Positions 44,812 through 54,535 are shown, counted from the stretch's first letter. The stretch is DNA of 64,000 nucleotides from Flavobacteria bacterium GWA2_35_26 (GCA_001800905.1 MGWH01000002.1:682001-746000); one strand, 5' to 3'. Program-made: numbers and translations. The notes: generated by a model not told the origin, from the sequence alone.

Positions 44812-45474
44812 ATGATAAAATTAATTTCAACCTTCGTTTTAGTATTCACTACTATTATTTGTAATTCGCAAATAAAAGGTTCTGGAAAAACCAGTACCAA
44901 AACCTATGATTACAAAAATTTTGACAAAGTCTATTTTGAAGATCTAGATGGTAATATTGAAGTAGAAATTGGAAAAACGTGGAGCGTTACAGTAACTATT
45001 GATGATAACCTAGAAAGTCTATTACAATTCAAAGAAAATAGGTCAGAACATGAATTGAAAATTCAATTTAAAGGCAACCGAAAGAATCGTATGTATATTG
45101 AAAATACGAACACAATTATTAAAATTACCCTACCTGAAGCAAGCGTAATTAAAAATGCAGGAAACAGTGATATTACGGTAAACAATATTATTGGGCGGTA
45201 TTTCAGATTGGAAAATACAGGAAATGGGAACGCTATTTTGAGCGGAAAAACCGATCAACTTGATATTGAAAAAATCGGGAATGGTGATGTTATTTCCGAA
45301 GCACTCTTGGTAAAAAAAGCGAAGGTTAAAAACATAGGAAATGGTAATGTAGTTGTTAATGTATCTGAAGAAGTTTCTGGAAAACTTTTTGGAAACGGTG
45401 ATATCATTAATAAAGGACAAGCAAAATTTGGTTCCAATTCTACTAAAATTGGAAATGGAAAGCTGATTGATTAG
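44812..45474 (+). CDS. DUF2807 (head-GIN type) secreted protein
   Basis: 220 residues with a signal peptide (about 1-19, ending CNSQ). The mature region opens KGSGKTSTKTYDYKNFDKV, typical of DUF2807. From about residue 115 it shows five turns centred on G-N-G (TGNGNA, IGNGDV, IGNGNV, FGNGDI, IGNGKL) at roughly 20-residue spacing, which implies a right-handed beta-helix. It ends shortly after the last turn. Role in the envelope unknown. Confidence 0.85.
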   Translation: MIKLISTFVLVFTTIICNSQIKGSGKTSTKTYDYKNFDKVYFEDLDGNIEVEIGKTWSVTVTIDDNLESLLQFKENRSEHELKIQFKGNRKNRMYIENTNTIIKITLPEASVIKNAGNSDITVNNIIGRYFRLENTGNGNAILSGKTDQLDIEKIGNGDVISEALLVKKAKVKNIGNGNVVVNVSEEVSGKLFGNGDIINKGQAKFGSNSTKIGNGKLID

Positions 45475-45553
45475 TATTTCATATTGCTAAAAACCAAATC
45501 TAACTTTTGATTTTTCGTGCTTTAATTTGAAAAAAACTATCAAAGTTTTACCC

Positions 45554-45561
45554 TATATTTG
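45554..45561 (+). promoter_or_regulatory. Predicted -7 box TATATTTG for lepA
   Basis: Exact TAnnTTTG; about 63 bases of leader to the lepA ATG. Confidence 0.6.
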
Positions 45562-45567
45562 CAGACC

Positions 45568-45604
45568 AATAGCATTTTAATGGCTATTGTCCCGAAGTTT
45601 CGGG
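45568..45604 (+). other. Two adjacent hairpins in the lepA leader
   Basis: AATAGC/GCTATT (45568-45588) and CCCGAA/TTCGGG (45591-45604). They occupy most of the short predicted leader. The second is a compact GC-rich stem. Confidence 0.5.
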
Positions 45605-45630
45605 ATTGAACTTGATATTGAAAGCGAATA

Positions 45631-47427
45631 ATGAAACACATTAGAAATTTTTGCATAATTGCCCACATTGACCACGGAAAAAGTACGCTTGCCGACCGAT
45701 TACTTGGTGCGACTCAAACCGTAACAGCTCGTGAAGAAAAAGCACAATTGTTGGACAATATGGACTTGGAGCGTGAACGTGGAATTACCATTAAAAGCCA
45801 CGCCATCCAGATGGAATACACTTACCAAGGTCAAGAGTATATCTTGAACTTGATTGATACTCCGGGCCACGTAGATTTTTCATATGAAGTTTCTCGTTCG
45901 ATTGCGGCTTGTGAAGGTGCTTTGCTAATTGTAGATGCCGCTCAAAGTATCCAGGCACAAACCATTTCTAATTTGTACTTGGCTTTAGAAAACGACTTGG
46001 AAATTATTCCGGTTTTGAATAAAGTAGATTTACCAAGTGCTAACCCAGAAGAGGTAAGCGACGACATTATTGATTTATTAGGTTGTAAGCTTGAAGACAT
46101 TATTCACGCTTCAGGGAAAACAGGTTTTGGAGTTGAAAATATTTTGGCTGCCATTATCGAAAAAATTCCGGCGCCAAAAGGAAACAAAGACGAGCCATTA
46201 CAGGCATTAATCTTTGACTCCGTTTACAATCCTTTCCGCGGAATTGAAGTTATTTTCCGTGTGATTAATGGCGAAATCAAAAAAGGACAAAAAATTAAAT
46301 TCATGGCTACAGGCAATGAATATTTTGCGGACGAAATTGGTACCCTAAAATTAAACCAAGTACCGAAACAAGTCATTTCAGCAGGTGATGTTGGCTACTT
46401 GATTTCAGGAATTAAAGAAGCAAAAGAAGTAAAAGTAGGAGACACTTTGACTGACGCCAAAGAGCCTACTCAAAATATGATTACAGGATTTGAGGATGTA
46501 AAACCAATGGTTTTTGCCGGAATTTATCCTGTAGACACAGAAGATTACGAAGACTTACGTTCGTCGATGGAAAAACTCCAATTGAATGATGCATCGTTGG
46601 TTTTTGTGGCAGAGAGTTCGGCCGCTTTAGGATTTGGTTTCCGTTGCGGATTCTTAGGAATGTTGCACATGGAAATTATCCAAGAACGTTTGGAACGTGA
46701 GTTTGACATGACGGTTATTACTACGGTGCCTAACGTTTCGTATTTGGCTTACACCAAAAAAGATCCTGAAACGCCACTTATTGTCAACAATCCATCGGAC
46801 TTACCAGAGCCTTCTAAATTGGACCGTGTAGAAGAACCGTATATTAAAGCCACTATCATTACCAAAGCGGATTTCGTTGGAAACGTAATGAGTTTATGTA
46901 TTGAAAAACGCGGATTGATTACCAACCAAACCTATTTGACTACGGAAAGAGTAGAATTAAATTTCGATATGCCATTGGCAGAAATCGTATTTGATTTTTA
47001 CGACCGTTTGAAAACCGTTTCTAAAGGATATGCGTCGTTTGACTATTCTCCTATCGGAATGCGAACTTCTAAATTGGTAAAATTAGATGTATTGTTAAAC
47101 GCACAAACTGTAGATGCACTTTCTGCTCTGATTCACGAAGACAATGCCTATAATATTGGTAAAAAAATGACTGAAAAATTGCGTGAGTTGATTCCGAGAC
47201 AGCAGTTTGACATTCCAATTCAAGCGGCTATTGGGGCAAAAATCATTGCTCGTGAAACGATTAAAGCCTTGCGTAAAGACGTTACGGCTAAATGTTACGG
47301 TGGAGATATTTCGCGTAAGCGTAAATTATTGGAAAAACAGAAAAAAGGAAAAAAACGTATGCGTCAAGTAGGAAACGTAGAGATTCCACAAGAAGCCTTT
47401 ATGGCGGTATTAAAATTGAACGATTAA
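45631..47427 (+). CDS. lepA: Elongation factor 4 (LepA)
   Basis: Translational GTPase acting on ribosomes; role in initiation/back-translocation debated. G1 [16 protein letters not shown]2 ERGITIKS, G3 [12 protein letters not shown]4 NKVDLPSA. The LepA-specific C-terminal domain ends [18 protein letters not shown] and [12 protein letters not shown]. 598 residues is the standard length. A TACGA tandem repeat and a terminator follow. Confidence 0.98.
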   Translation: MKHIRNFCIIAHIDHGKSTLADRLLGATQTVTAREEKAQLLDNMDLERERGITIKSHAIQMEYTYQGQEYILNLIDTPGHVDFSYEVSRSIAACEGALLIVDAAQSIQAQTISNLYLALENDLEIIPVLNKVDLPSANPEEVSDDIIDLLGCKLEDIIHASGKTGFGVENILAAIIEKIPAPKGNKDEPLQALIFDSVYNPFRGIEVIFRVINGEIKKGQKIKFMATGNEYFADEIGTLKLNQVPKQVISAGDVGYLISGIKEAKEVKVGDTLTDAKEPTQNMITGFEDVKPMVFAGIYPVDTEDYEDLRSSMEKLQLNDASLVFVAESSAALGFGFRCGFLGMLHMEIIQERLEREFDMTVITTVPNVSYLAYTKKDPETPLIVNNPSDLPEPSKLDRVEEPYIKATIITKADFVGNVMSLCIEKRGLITNQTYLTTERVELNFDMPLAEIVFDFYDRLKTVSKGYASFDYSPIGMRTSKLVKLDVLLNAQTVDALSALIHEDNAYNIGKKMTEKLRELIPRQQFDIPIQAAIGAKIIARETIKALRKDVTAKCYGGDISRKRKLLEKQKKGKKRMRQVGNVEIPQEAFMAVLKLND

Positions 47428-47430
47428 CAA

Positions 47431-47458
47431 TTTACGATATACGAAGTACGATTTACGA
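47431..47458 (+). repeat. Heptanucleotide tandem repeat, four copies of NNTACGA
   Basis: TTTACGA TATACGA AGTACGA TTTACGA, exact period of 7, starting 3 bases after the lepA stop and ending before the terminator hairpin. Confidence 0.75.
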
Positions 47459-47462
47459 AGTT

Positions 47463-47498
47463 AAAACCCAATAGCGATAGTTGTTGGGTTTTGTTTTT
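47463..47498 (+). terminator. Terminator after lepA
   Basis: Stem AAAACCCAA / TTGGGTTTT with a 12-base loop, then TTTTT. Confidence 0.75.
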
Positions 47499-47529
47499 CA
47501 AATCCGCTAATCAAAGCCTAAAAAACTTT

Positions 47530-47537
47530 GTACCTTT
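47530..47537 (+). promoter_or_regulatory. Predicted -7 box TACCTTTG for thiL
   Basis: Exact TAnnTTTG, 26 bases before ATG 47564; a possible start codon at 47528 would precede the transcript and is rejected. Confidence 0.6.
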
Positions 47538-47563
47538 GCACCTTTAAACTTTGCTACTCCATT

Positions 47564-48610
47564 ATGATTGAAGATAAAAACCCACAACGCACCAGCATTT
47601 CGCAATTAGGCGAATTTGGATTGATTGATCACCTGACAAAAAACTTTGCCATCACGCAAGCTTCAACTCTAAAAGGAATTGGAGACGATGCCGCAGTCTT
47701 AGATTTTAAAGACAAAAAAGTGGTCGTTTCAACTGATATGCTAGTAGAAGGAGTTCATTTTGACTTGGCCTATATGCCTTTGAAACATTTAGGATACAAA
47801 GCAGTGGTTTCTAATGTGTCCGACATTTGCGCTATGAATGCCAAAGCGACACAAATCACGGTTTCTATTGCTGTTTCCAATCGTTTCCCTTTAGAAGCCT
47901 TAGAAGAGTTATTTGAAGGAATTACTTTGGCTGCCAATGAATACAAAGTAGATGTTATTGGCGGAGACACTACCTCATCGCAAAAAGGTTTGATCATTTC
48001 AATTACCGCAATTGGCGAAGCGGATGAAGCAGAATTAACGTACAGAAACGGAGCCAAATCTACTGATTTGTTAGTAGTAACAGGCGATATTGGAGCTGCT
48101 TATATGGGATTGCAAGTTTTGGAAAGAGAGAAACAAGTGTTTTTAGTAAACCCCAATTCGCAACCTGATTTGGATGCCTATACCTATTTAATTGAACGCC
48201 AATTGAAACCGGAAGCAAGAAAAGATGTGCGCACGTTGTTGCACGCTTTGGAAATTAAACCTACTTCTATGATTGATATTTCTGACGGCTTGTCGTCTGA
48301 GATTATTCATTTGTGCAAACAATCCAAAGTAGGATGTAATTTATACGAAGATAAACTACCATTAGATCCTCAATTCATTAACGTGTGTGAGGAATTTGAT
48401 ATCGATAGTACTACAGTGGCTATTAATGGAGGCGAAGATTACGAATTGCTTTTCACTATCGCCATGGAAGATTTTGACAAAATAAAAGGCAATCCTAACT
48501 TCTCTATCATTGGTCATATGACACAAGAAAGTGAAGGTATTCATTTGGTTACCCGAGCTAATACTAAAATTCCATTAAAAGCCAGAGGCTGGAATGCAAT
48601 TGCAGAATAA
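47564..48610 (+). CDS. thiL: Thiamine-monophosphate kinase
   Basis: ATP-dependent phosphorylation of thiamine phosphate to the active diphosphate. 348 residues from ATG 47564. Motifs of the PurM/ThiL fold: IGDDAAVLDF, VSTDMLVEGVHFDL, VIGGDTTSS and MIDISDGLSSE, the Asp-rich nucleotide and Mg sites. No TPP riboswitch is seen upstream. Confidence 0.95.
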   Translation: MIEDKNPQRTSISQLGEFGLIDHLTKNFAITQASTLKGIGDDAAVLDFKDKKVVVSTDMLVEGVHFDLAYMPLKHLGYKAVVSNVSDICAMNAKATQITVSIAVSNRFPLEALEELFEGITLAANEYKVDVIGGDTTSSQKGLIISITAIGEADEAELTYRNGAKSTDLLVVTGDIGAAYMGLQVLEREKQVFLVNPNSQPDLDAYTYLIERQLKPEARKDVRTLLHALEIKPTSMIDISDGLSSEIIHLCKQSKVGCNLYEDKLPLDPQFINVCEEFDIDSTTVAINGGEDYELLFTIAMEDFDKIKGNPNFSIIGHMTQESEGIHLVTRANTKIPLKARGWNAIAE

Positions 48611-48702
48611 TTTTTCTTCTAAAAACCAACAACACTTACAAGTACTAATTAATTTTTATATTTACCTAGATTAAAAATTTAATTAATCTCAAATTTATTA
48701 AA

Positions 48703-49230
48703 ATGAAAAAAATATTTTTATTCTTAGTATTAAGTTTCTCAATGTTTGGAATTGCTCAAGAAAAAGAAAAAGTTGATTTTCCAAAAACCGAAATCAAAGG
48801 AAACAGCTTTTTCTTAGTTTTAGGTGCTGTAGAAGTTACTTATGAGCGAATTTTAAACGAAGATTCAGGATTAGGAGTTGCACTTTTTTTTGTAAATGAA
48901 GAAGATTTTGATACCAGTTTTAGTTTAACACCTTATTATCGTGCTTATTTTGGAAAAAAACCAGCAGCAGGTTTTTTTGTTGAAGGGTTTAGTATGCTAA
49001 GTACTGGTATTCACAATAAAACTTATTATTTCAATAATTCAGGAAATTTAATAAATATTGAAAAAGATCGTTATACTGATTTTGCACTTGGCTTTGGACT
49101 TGGTTCAAAGTGGGTTCACAAACGAGGCTTTGTCTTTGAAATTAATGCCGGCATTGGCCGTAATTTATTTAGCAACAATAGTCCTGAAGTTGTAGGCAGA
49201 GGAGGTATTAGTTTAGGATACCGATTTTAA
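48703..49230 (+). CDS. Outer-membrane barrel protein (DUF3575-like)
   Basis: 175 residues. Signal peptide (1-18, ending GIAQ) and short aromatic-rich strands (EVTYERILNEDSGLG, PYYRAYFGKK, FVEGFSML) with a terminal YRF, the barrel end signature. It resembles DUF3575 proteins by the YER...YYR pattern; assignment by eye only. It has its own terminator. Confidence 0.75.
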   Translation: MKKIFLFLVLSFSMFGIAQEKEKVDFPKTEIKGNSFFLVLGAVEVTYERILNEDSGLGVALFFVNEEDFDTSFSLTPYYRAYFGKKPAAGFFVEGFSMLSTGIHNKTYYFNNSGNLINIEKDRYTDFALGFGLGSKWVHKRGFVFEINAGIGRNLFSNNSPEVVGRGGISLGYRF

Positions 49231-49236
49231 TAAAAT

Positions 49237-49273
49237 AAAAAGTCCCAAACTCAATTGAATTTGGGACTTTTTT
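49237..49273. terminator. Bidirectional terminator between barrel gene and glyS
   Basis: Stem AAAAAGTCCCAAA / TTTGGGACTTTTT with T and A tracts on both sides. Confidence 0.9.
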
Positions 49274-49299
49274 TATTTTGGGTTTCGTCTATTCGAAAC

Positions 49300-50847
49300 T
49301 TAATCATTCATTTTCATCAGCCAATTCTTCATTGACACTTCATTTTCGATAATGTTTTTCAAGTCGGCAATTTGAACACGATCTTGTTTCATACTATCTC
49401 TATGACGAATCGTTACGGTTTGGTCTTCAATAGTTTGATGATCCACCGTGATACAGAAAGGAGTTCCCAAAGCATCTTGTCTTCTATAACGTCTTCCTAC
49501 AGCATCTTTCTCATCATAAGTTACATTGAAATCCCATTTCAAATCGGCAATAATTTGATGTGCAATTTCTGGTAAACCGTCCTTTTTAACCAATGGTAAA
49601 ATTGCTGCTTTTGTTGGAGCCAAAACTGCTGGTAAACTCAACACAGTTCGTGTAGAACCATCTTCTAAAGTTTCTTCCTTTAACGAAGTTGCAAAAACGG
49701 CCAAGAACATTCTGTCCAATCCAACAGATGTTTCTACAACATACGGTACATAATTTTGGTTCAATTCGGCATCAAAATACTGTAATTTTCTACCAGAAAA
49801 TTGTTCGTGCGCTTTCAAATCAAAATCAGTGCGGGAGTGAATTCCTTCTAATTCTTTGAATCCAAAAGGGAAATCAAATTCGATATCCGCCGCTGCATTG
49901 GCGTAATGAGCTAATTTTTCGTGATCGTGAAAACGGTATCTTTCTTTTCCTAATCCCAATGACAAATGCCATTTTAAACGGGTCGCTTTCCAATGTTCAT
50001 ACCATTGCATTTCTTCGCCTGGACGTACAAAAAATTGCATTTCCATTTGTTCGAACTCACGCATACGGAAGATAAATTGACGCGCTACAATTTCGTTTCT
50101 GAAGGCTTTACCCGTTTGGGCAATTCCAAAAGGCACTTTCATTCGCCCTGATTTTTGAACGTTCAAGAAATTCACAAAAATTCCTTGTGCTGTTTCTGGA
50201 CGCAAGTACAAATCCATCGCCGAATCAGCAGAAGCGCCTAATTTAGTTCCAAACATCAAATTGAATTGACGAACTTCAGTCCAATTTCTTGATCCTGATT
50301 CTGGACAAGCAATTTCCAACTCTTCGATTAAAGCTTTTACATCTTCTAAATCTTCATTCCCTAAAGAACGAGCCATTCTTTCCAGAATTTCTCTTTCCTT
50401 GGCTTTGTATTCCATCACACGGGCATTGGTAGTCACAAACTCTTGTTCGTTAAACGCCTCTCCAAAACGCACTCGTGCTTTTTCGATTTCTTTGATTGCT
50501 TTTTGATTTAGCTTTTCGGCATAATCTTCAATCAAGACATCAGCTCTATATCTTCTCTTTGAATCTTTGTTGTCAATCAACGGATCGTTAAACGCATCCA
50601 CGTGACCTGATGCTTTCCAAGTAGTTGGGTGCATCAAAATCGCCGCGTCCAAACCAACGATATTCTCGTTCATTTGCACCATTGATTTCCACCAATATTC
50701 ACGAATATTTTTCTTTAATTCTACTCCGTTTTGTGCATAATCATATACTGCACTCAATCCATCGTATATTTCGCTTGACGGAAAAATAAATCCGTACTCT
50801 TTTGCGTGCGAAACGACATTCTTAAATAAATCTTCTTGTTTTGCCAT
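49300..50847 (-). CDS. glyS: Glycyl-tRNA synthetase (single-chain, alpha2 type)
   Basis: Charges tRNA-Gly. 515 residues with class II motifs: SGHVDAFNDPL, RPETAQGIFVNF, KAFRNEIVARQFIFRMREFEQ cut by family spacing, SVGLDRMFLAV, then an anticodon-binding domain with LPAVLAPTKAAILPLV. This is the eukaryote-like alpha2 enzyme, not the alpha2-beta2 form. The -7 box lies 7 bases before the ATG. Confidence 0.95.
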   Translation of the reverse strand: MAKQEDLFKNVVSHAKEYGFIFPSSEIYDGLSAVYDYAQNGVELKKNIREYWWKSMVQMNENIVGLDAAILMHPTTWKASGHVDAFNDPLIDNKDSKRRYRADVLIEDYAEKLNQKAIKEIEKARVRFGEAFNEQEFVTTNARVMEYKAKEREILERMARSLGNEDLEDVKALIEELEIACPESGSRNWTEVRQFNLMFGTKLGASADSAMDLYLRPETAQGIFVNFLNVQKSGRMKVPFGIAQTGKAFRNEIVARQFIFRMREFEQMEMQFFVRPGEEMQWYEHWKATRLKWHLSLGLGKERYRFHDHEKLAHYANAAADIEFDFPFGFKELEGIHSRTDFDLKAHEQFSGRKLQYFDAELNQNYVPYVVETSVGLDRMFLAVFATSLKEETLEDGSTRTVLSLPAVLAPTKAAILPLVKKDGLPEIAHQIIADLKWDFNVTYDEKDAVGRRYRRQDALGTPFCITVDHQTIEDQTVTIRHRDSMKQDRVQIADLKNIIENEVSMKNWLMKMND

Positions 50848-50854
50848 AGTAGTG

Positions 50855-50862
50855 CAAAAATA
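50855..50862 (-). promoter_or_regulatory. Predicted -7 box TATTTTTG, 7 bases before glyS ATG
   Basis: Exact TAnnTTTG on minus. Leader predicted to be zero to two bases. Confidence 0.55.
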
Positions 50863-50945
50863 TAAAAAGTGTCCTTAAAAAAAAGGAAATAGTTAAAGTT
50901 TGAATCACTGATTTCCTTATTTTTATCTATCCTAACCCAAATCCT

Positions 50946-51629
50946 ATGTTCAAAAGCCTCCTTCATTTATTTTTTCCGCCAACTTGTGCGGGCTGCAAGA
51001 CCATTTTGATAGCCAATGAAAATGTAATTTGCACGAGCTGTCGGCACGAAATGCCCTTAACGCAGCACCATTTGAACCCAGAAAATGATGCCTATAAAAA
51101 ATTTTATGGCCGTATTCCGGTTGAACATGTTTCTGCCTTATTGTATTTTCACAAAAAAGGGATTGTCCAAGAATTGATTCATAGTTTAAAATACCGCGGA
51201 CAAGAAGCCATTGGAACCGTTTTGGGCGAATGGTATGCCGAAGAATTAAAAAACATTCCCGTTTTAAGTACAGTAGATACAATTATTCCGGTGCCGTTGC
51301 ACCCTAAAAAATTACGCGAACGTGGGTATAATCAGGTGACTGAATTTGGAAATGCATTGGCCAAATCATTACAGATTCCGATAAGCAATTCAATTTTATT
51401 TCGTCAAGTGTATTCCAAAACACAATCGCAAAAAAATCGTCTGGGCAGAACCGAAGGAATAGATACTATTTTTGATGTTTCTTTCGACGAAAAAGACCAT
51501 AATAAACATTTCCTTTTGATTGACGATGTGATTACCACAGGGGCAACATTAGAAGTTTGTGCCAAAGCGTTGTTGAAGATTCCTGGAACCAAGATTAGCA
51601 TTGTTTGCATGGCTATGGCCGATTCTTAA
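50946..51629 (+). CDS. comF: ComF family phosphoribosyltransferase-like protein
   Basis: 227 residues. N-terminal zinc-ribbon cysteines in PPTCAGCK and VICTSCRHE; C-terminal PRTase motif LLIDDVITTGATLEV. In naturally competent bacteria ComF helps take up transforming DNA; no other competence genes are in the window, so the role here is inferred. Stands alone upstream of sod. Confidence 0.93.
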   Translation: MFKSLLHLFFPPTCAGCKTILIANENVICTSCRHEMPLTQHHLNPENDAYKKFYGRIPVEHVSALLYFHKKGIVQELIHSLKYRGQEAIGTVLGEWYAEELKNIPVLSTVDTIIPVPLHPKKLRERGYNQVTEFGNALAKSLQIPISNSILFRQVYSKTQSQKNRLGRTEGIDTIFDVSFDEKDHNKHFLLIDDVITTGATLEVCAKALLKIPGTKISIVCMAMADS

Positions 51630-51677
51630 AAAATAAAATTATAATCCAATTGCTTTTTCTATTTCAAGTTAATTGCC

Positions 51678-51685
51678 TAATTTTG
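51678..51685 (+). promoter_or_regulatory. Predicted -7 box TAATTTTG for sod
   Basis: Exact TAnnTTTG with about 37 bases to the ATG. Confidence 0.55.
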
Positions 51686-51722
51686 AATTCACTTTTTAAT
51701 TTTCACTTAAAATAATTATATC

Positions 51723-52331
51723 ATGGCTTTTGAATTAGCACCATTACCTTATGCTTACGATGCATTAGAACCGCATATTGATGCACGCACTATGGAAATT
51801 CACCATACAAAACACCACAATGCGTATACTACTAACTTGAATGCAGCTATTGCTGGAACCGATTTAGAAGGTAAAACCATTGAAAATATTTTAATCAATT
51901 TAGACAAAACCAATGGAGCTGTTCGCAACAACGGTGGTGGTTTTTACAATCACAATTTGTTCTGGTCAGTAATGACTCCAAACGGTGGTGGTTTACCAAC
52001 AGGTGAATTGTTAGAAGCTATCGAGGCGTCTTTTGGTACTTTTGAAGAATTCAAAGCTAAATTTGCTAAAGCAGGAGCTACTCAATTTGGTTCAGGATGG
52101 GCTTGGTTGTGCGTTCACAAAGGCGGAAAATTAGACGTTTGTGGAACACCAAATCAAGACAATCCATTAATGCCAGAAGTAGGATGTGGCGGAACTCCAA
52201 TTCTTGGAATGGATGTTTGGGAACACGCTTACTATTTACACTACCAAAACAGAAGACCCGATTATATCGAAGCTTTCTTCAATGTAATTAATTGGACAGA
52301 AGTTACAAGACGTTTTGTTTTAGACAAATAA
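51723..52331 (+). CDS. Superoxide dismutase (Fe/Mn family)
   Basis: 202 residues; dismutates superoxide. Metal ligands: His in [11 protein letters not shown], His in FYNHNLFW, and Asp/His in [24 protein letters not shown] and FGSGWAWL lean to the Mn or cambialistic type rather than strict Fe enzymes; metal use is uncertain. No signal peptide. It has its own promoter and terminator. Confidence 0.96.
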   Translation: MAFELAPLPYAYDALEPHIDARTMEIHHTKHHNAYTTNLNAAIAGTDLEGKTIENILINLDKTNGAVRNNGGGFYNHNLFWSVMTPNGGGLPTGELLEAIEASFGTFEEFKAKFAKAGATQFGSGWAWLCVHKGGKLDVCGTPNQDNPLMPEVGCGGTPILGMDVWEHAYYLHYQNRRPDYIEAFFNVINWTEVTRRFVLDK

Positions 52332-52349
52332 TCTTGTTTGTATACAAAT

Positions 52350-52383
52350 AAAAATCCGCTGATGATCTCCGCGGATTTTTTTA
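52350..52383 (+). terminator. Terminator after sod
   Basis: Stem AAATCCGC / GCGGATTT followed by a T-tract. Confidence 0.8.
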
Positions 52384-52410
52384 TTGAATGATTTTAAGTT
52401 CTTTAAAAAT

Positions 52411-52440
52411 AAAAGAGGAGGAATTGCTTCCTCCTCTTTT
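52411..52440 (-). terminator. Terminator, probably for purF transcripts
   Basis: Perfect stem AAAAGAGGAGGAA / TTCCTCCTCTTTT with loop TTGC. The minus strand continues TTTTATTTTT, a good T-run. It lies 130 bases beyond the purF stop. Confidence 0.75.
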
Positions 52441-52569
52441 GCCCCAAATCTACCATAAACTTAACCTTCTAATGTAAATGGTAGCATAAAGATATTTATG
52501 TGGTTCCTTTAATTCTTTTTATTTAGACTAACAACCTAAATACTCGACTAAAAGAGGGTTTTGATTTTA

Positions 52570-54468
52570 TTAATAGGCTCTAGCGTCTTTCCCTTCATAG
52601 AAATTCATGAAAGCACGATTTACTACTCGGTTTCCGCCTGGAGTTGGATAATCTCCCGTGAAATACCAATCCCCTAGATTTTTAGGACAAGCAATATGTA
52701 AATCTTCTACCGTTTGAAAAATGATTTTTACCTCAGCATTAATTTCTGGCGAACTCAACATCTCAGCAATTTTATCTGAGATTTCTTCTGGTGTAAAAGG
52801 CTCGTAAATAGCTGTTACATAATTGACAACTTCAGCATCTTTGAAATTTTCTTGCGCTTTACATTTGGCATACACCTCATCCACTATATGGTATAAGTTG
52901 CCCTCTTTTAACAATGCTAAAGCCGCTCTAAAGGCAACCAATCCTTCTAGTTTTGCCATATCAATACCGTAGCAATCTGGATAACGAATTTGTGGTGCCG
53001 AAGACACTATCACAATGCGCTTTGGTTTCAAACGATCCATCATTTTAATGATACTCATTTTCAACGTAGTTCCACGAACGATACTATCGTCTATAATGAC
53101 CAAATTATCTGTTGGTTTAATCACGCCGTATGTTACATCATAGACGTGAGCCACTAAATCGTCACGGCTACTATCTTCCGTGATAAAGGTTCTTAATTTA
53201 GCATCTTTGATTGCCACCTTTTCCGTACGGATTTTCACCTTCAAAAGTTCTTGTAAGGTTTGTTCCGTAAGAGTGCTTCTATTCTTTAAAATATAATCAT
53301 TTTTTCTTTGGTTCAAGAAATCCTGAGCCGCTTCTACTAATCCGTAAAAAGAAGTTTCAGCAGTATTTGGAATATAGGAGAACACGGTGTTATCTGTATC
53401 TTGATCAATTGCTTTTAAAACCGATGGCAAGATTAGTTTTCCTAAATTTTTTCTTTCTTGATAAATCTCAGCATCACTTCCTCTTGAAAAATAGATGCGC
53501 TCAAATGAACAGGCTTTTTTCTCAATTGGAGTTAAAATTTGTTTCATTGAAATGTCACCCCCTTTTTTAATAATCAAGGCGCTTCCTGGATCAATTTCTT
53601 GAACACTTTCGAAAGACACATTGAATACGGTTTGAATCACTGGGCGTTCTGAAGCCACCACCACTACTTCATCATCTTGATAGTAATACGCTGGACGGAT
53701 TCCCGCTGGATCTCTAAACACAAAGGCATCTCCATGACCTAACAATCCTGCCATAGCATAACCTCCATCTAAATTTTTAGAAGAACGGTTTAAAATTTTA
53801 GCAATATCTAAACGATCGGCAATAACTGGAGAAGCTTCTCTTTTATTCAAGCCCATCTCTTTGCATTCTTGGTACAATTGCATCACTTCTTTGTCTAAGA
53901 AATGACCAATTTTTTCCATTACGGTTACGGTATCGGCCATCTCTTTAGGATGTTGTCCTAATTCAATAAGATTTTGGAATAACTCTTTAACATTCGTCAT
54001 ATTAAAGTTTCCTGCCAAAATCAAGTTTCGATGCATCCAATTGCTTTGACGCAAGAATGGGTGTACACTTTCAATACTATTTTTACCAAACGTTCCATAA
54101 CGAACGTGACCTAAAAACAATTCTCCTAAATAGGGAATGTTCTCTTTTTGCAACGCCACATTGTTAGCATAATCAGGATGGTTGGTCATCTCCTCATTGA
54201 TACGCTCGTTGATTTGAGCAAATACATCTTGAATTGGTTGTGAAGCGTTAGAACGCACACGACTAATGTAACGCTGACCTGGTTCTACATCAAACTTAAT
54301 ACTTGCAAAACCGGCTCCATCTTGTCCTCGGTTATGTTGCTTTTCCATCATTAGATACATTTTTTGTATCCCGTAGAAAGCGGTTCCGTATTTTTCTTTA
54401 TAGAATTCAAGCGGTTTCAAAAGCCTCACTAAGGCAATTCCACATTCGTGTTGTAAAGCGTCGCTCAT
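52570..54468 (-). CDS. purF: Amidophosphoribosyltransferase (long Bacteroidota form)
   Basis: First committed step of purine synthesis: PRPP plus glutamine to phosphoribosylamine. The N-terminal class II glutaminase has its Cys at residue 9 (QHECGIALVR) after a short propeptide. The PRPP-binding motif is VIIDDSIVRGTTLK. At 632 residues it is about 130 longer than the E. coli enzyme, with extra sequence within the glutaminase half (SNASQPIQDVFAQINER region). A non-purine role is possible but less likely; purN is nearby. Confidence 0.88.
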   Translation of the reverse strand: MSDALQHECGIALVRLLKPLEFYKEKYGTAFYGIQKMYLMMEKQHNRGQDGAGFASIKFDVEPGQRYISRVRSNASQPIQDVFAQINERINEEMTNHPDYANNVALQKENIPYLGELFLGHVRYGTFGKNSIESVHPFLRQSNWMHRNLILAGNFNMTNVKELFQNLIELGQHPKEMADTVTVMEKIGHFLDKEVMQLYQECKEMGLNKREASPVIADRLDIAKILNRSSKNLDGGYAMAGLLGHGDAFVFRDPAGIRPAYYYQDDEVVVVASERPVIQTVFNVSFESVQEIDPGSALIIKKGGDISMKQILTPIEKKACSFERIYFSRGSDAEIYQERKNLGKLILPSVLKAIDQDTDNTVFSYIPNTAETSFYGLVEAAQDFLNQRKNDYILKNRSTLTEQTLQELLKVKIRTEKVAIKDAKLRTFITEDSSRDDLVAHVYDVTYGVIKPTDNLVIIDDSIVRGTTLKMSIIKMMDRLKPKRIVIVSSAPQIRYPDCYGIDMAKLEGLVAFRAALALLKEGNLYHIVDEVYAKCKAQENFKDAEVVNYVTAIYEPFTPEEISDKIAEMLSSPEINAEVKIIFQTVEDLHIACPKNLGDWYFTGDYPTPGGNRVVNRAFMNFYEGKDARAY

Positions 54469-54508
54469 TGGTGTATTGTAATTGGTTGTGTTGTTTTATT
54501 TTTTATAA

Positions 54509-54535
54509 AAAATGCCCCGAAAATTTCGAGGCATG
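54509..54535 (-). terminator. Terminator after the PfkB-family kinase
   Basis: Stem ATGCC-CGAAA / TTTCG-GGCAT with A-run on the left (T-run on minus). It lies between the kinase and purF. Confidence 0.75.

Larger units (their letters stand above)
52332..52569. other. Multi-hairpin region between sod and purF
   Basis: Palindrome TTTGTATACAAA (52337-52348), sod terminator (52350-52383), a perfect 13-base stem at 52411-52440, CTACCAT/ATGGTAG (52450-52484) and CATAAA/TTTATG (52485-52500). No frame of note. It may be the long 3' UTR of purF or contain a small RNA. Confidence 0.5.
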
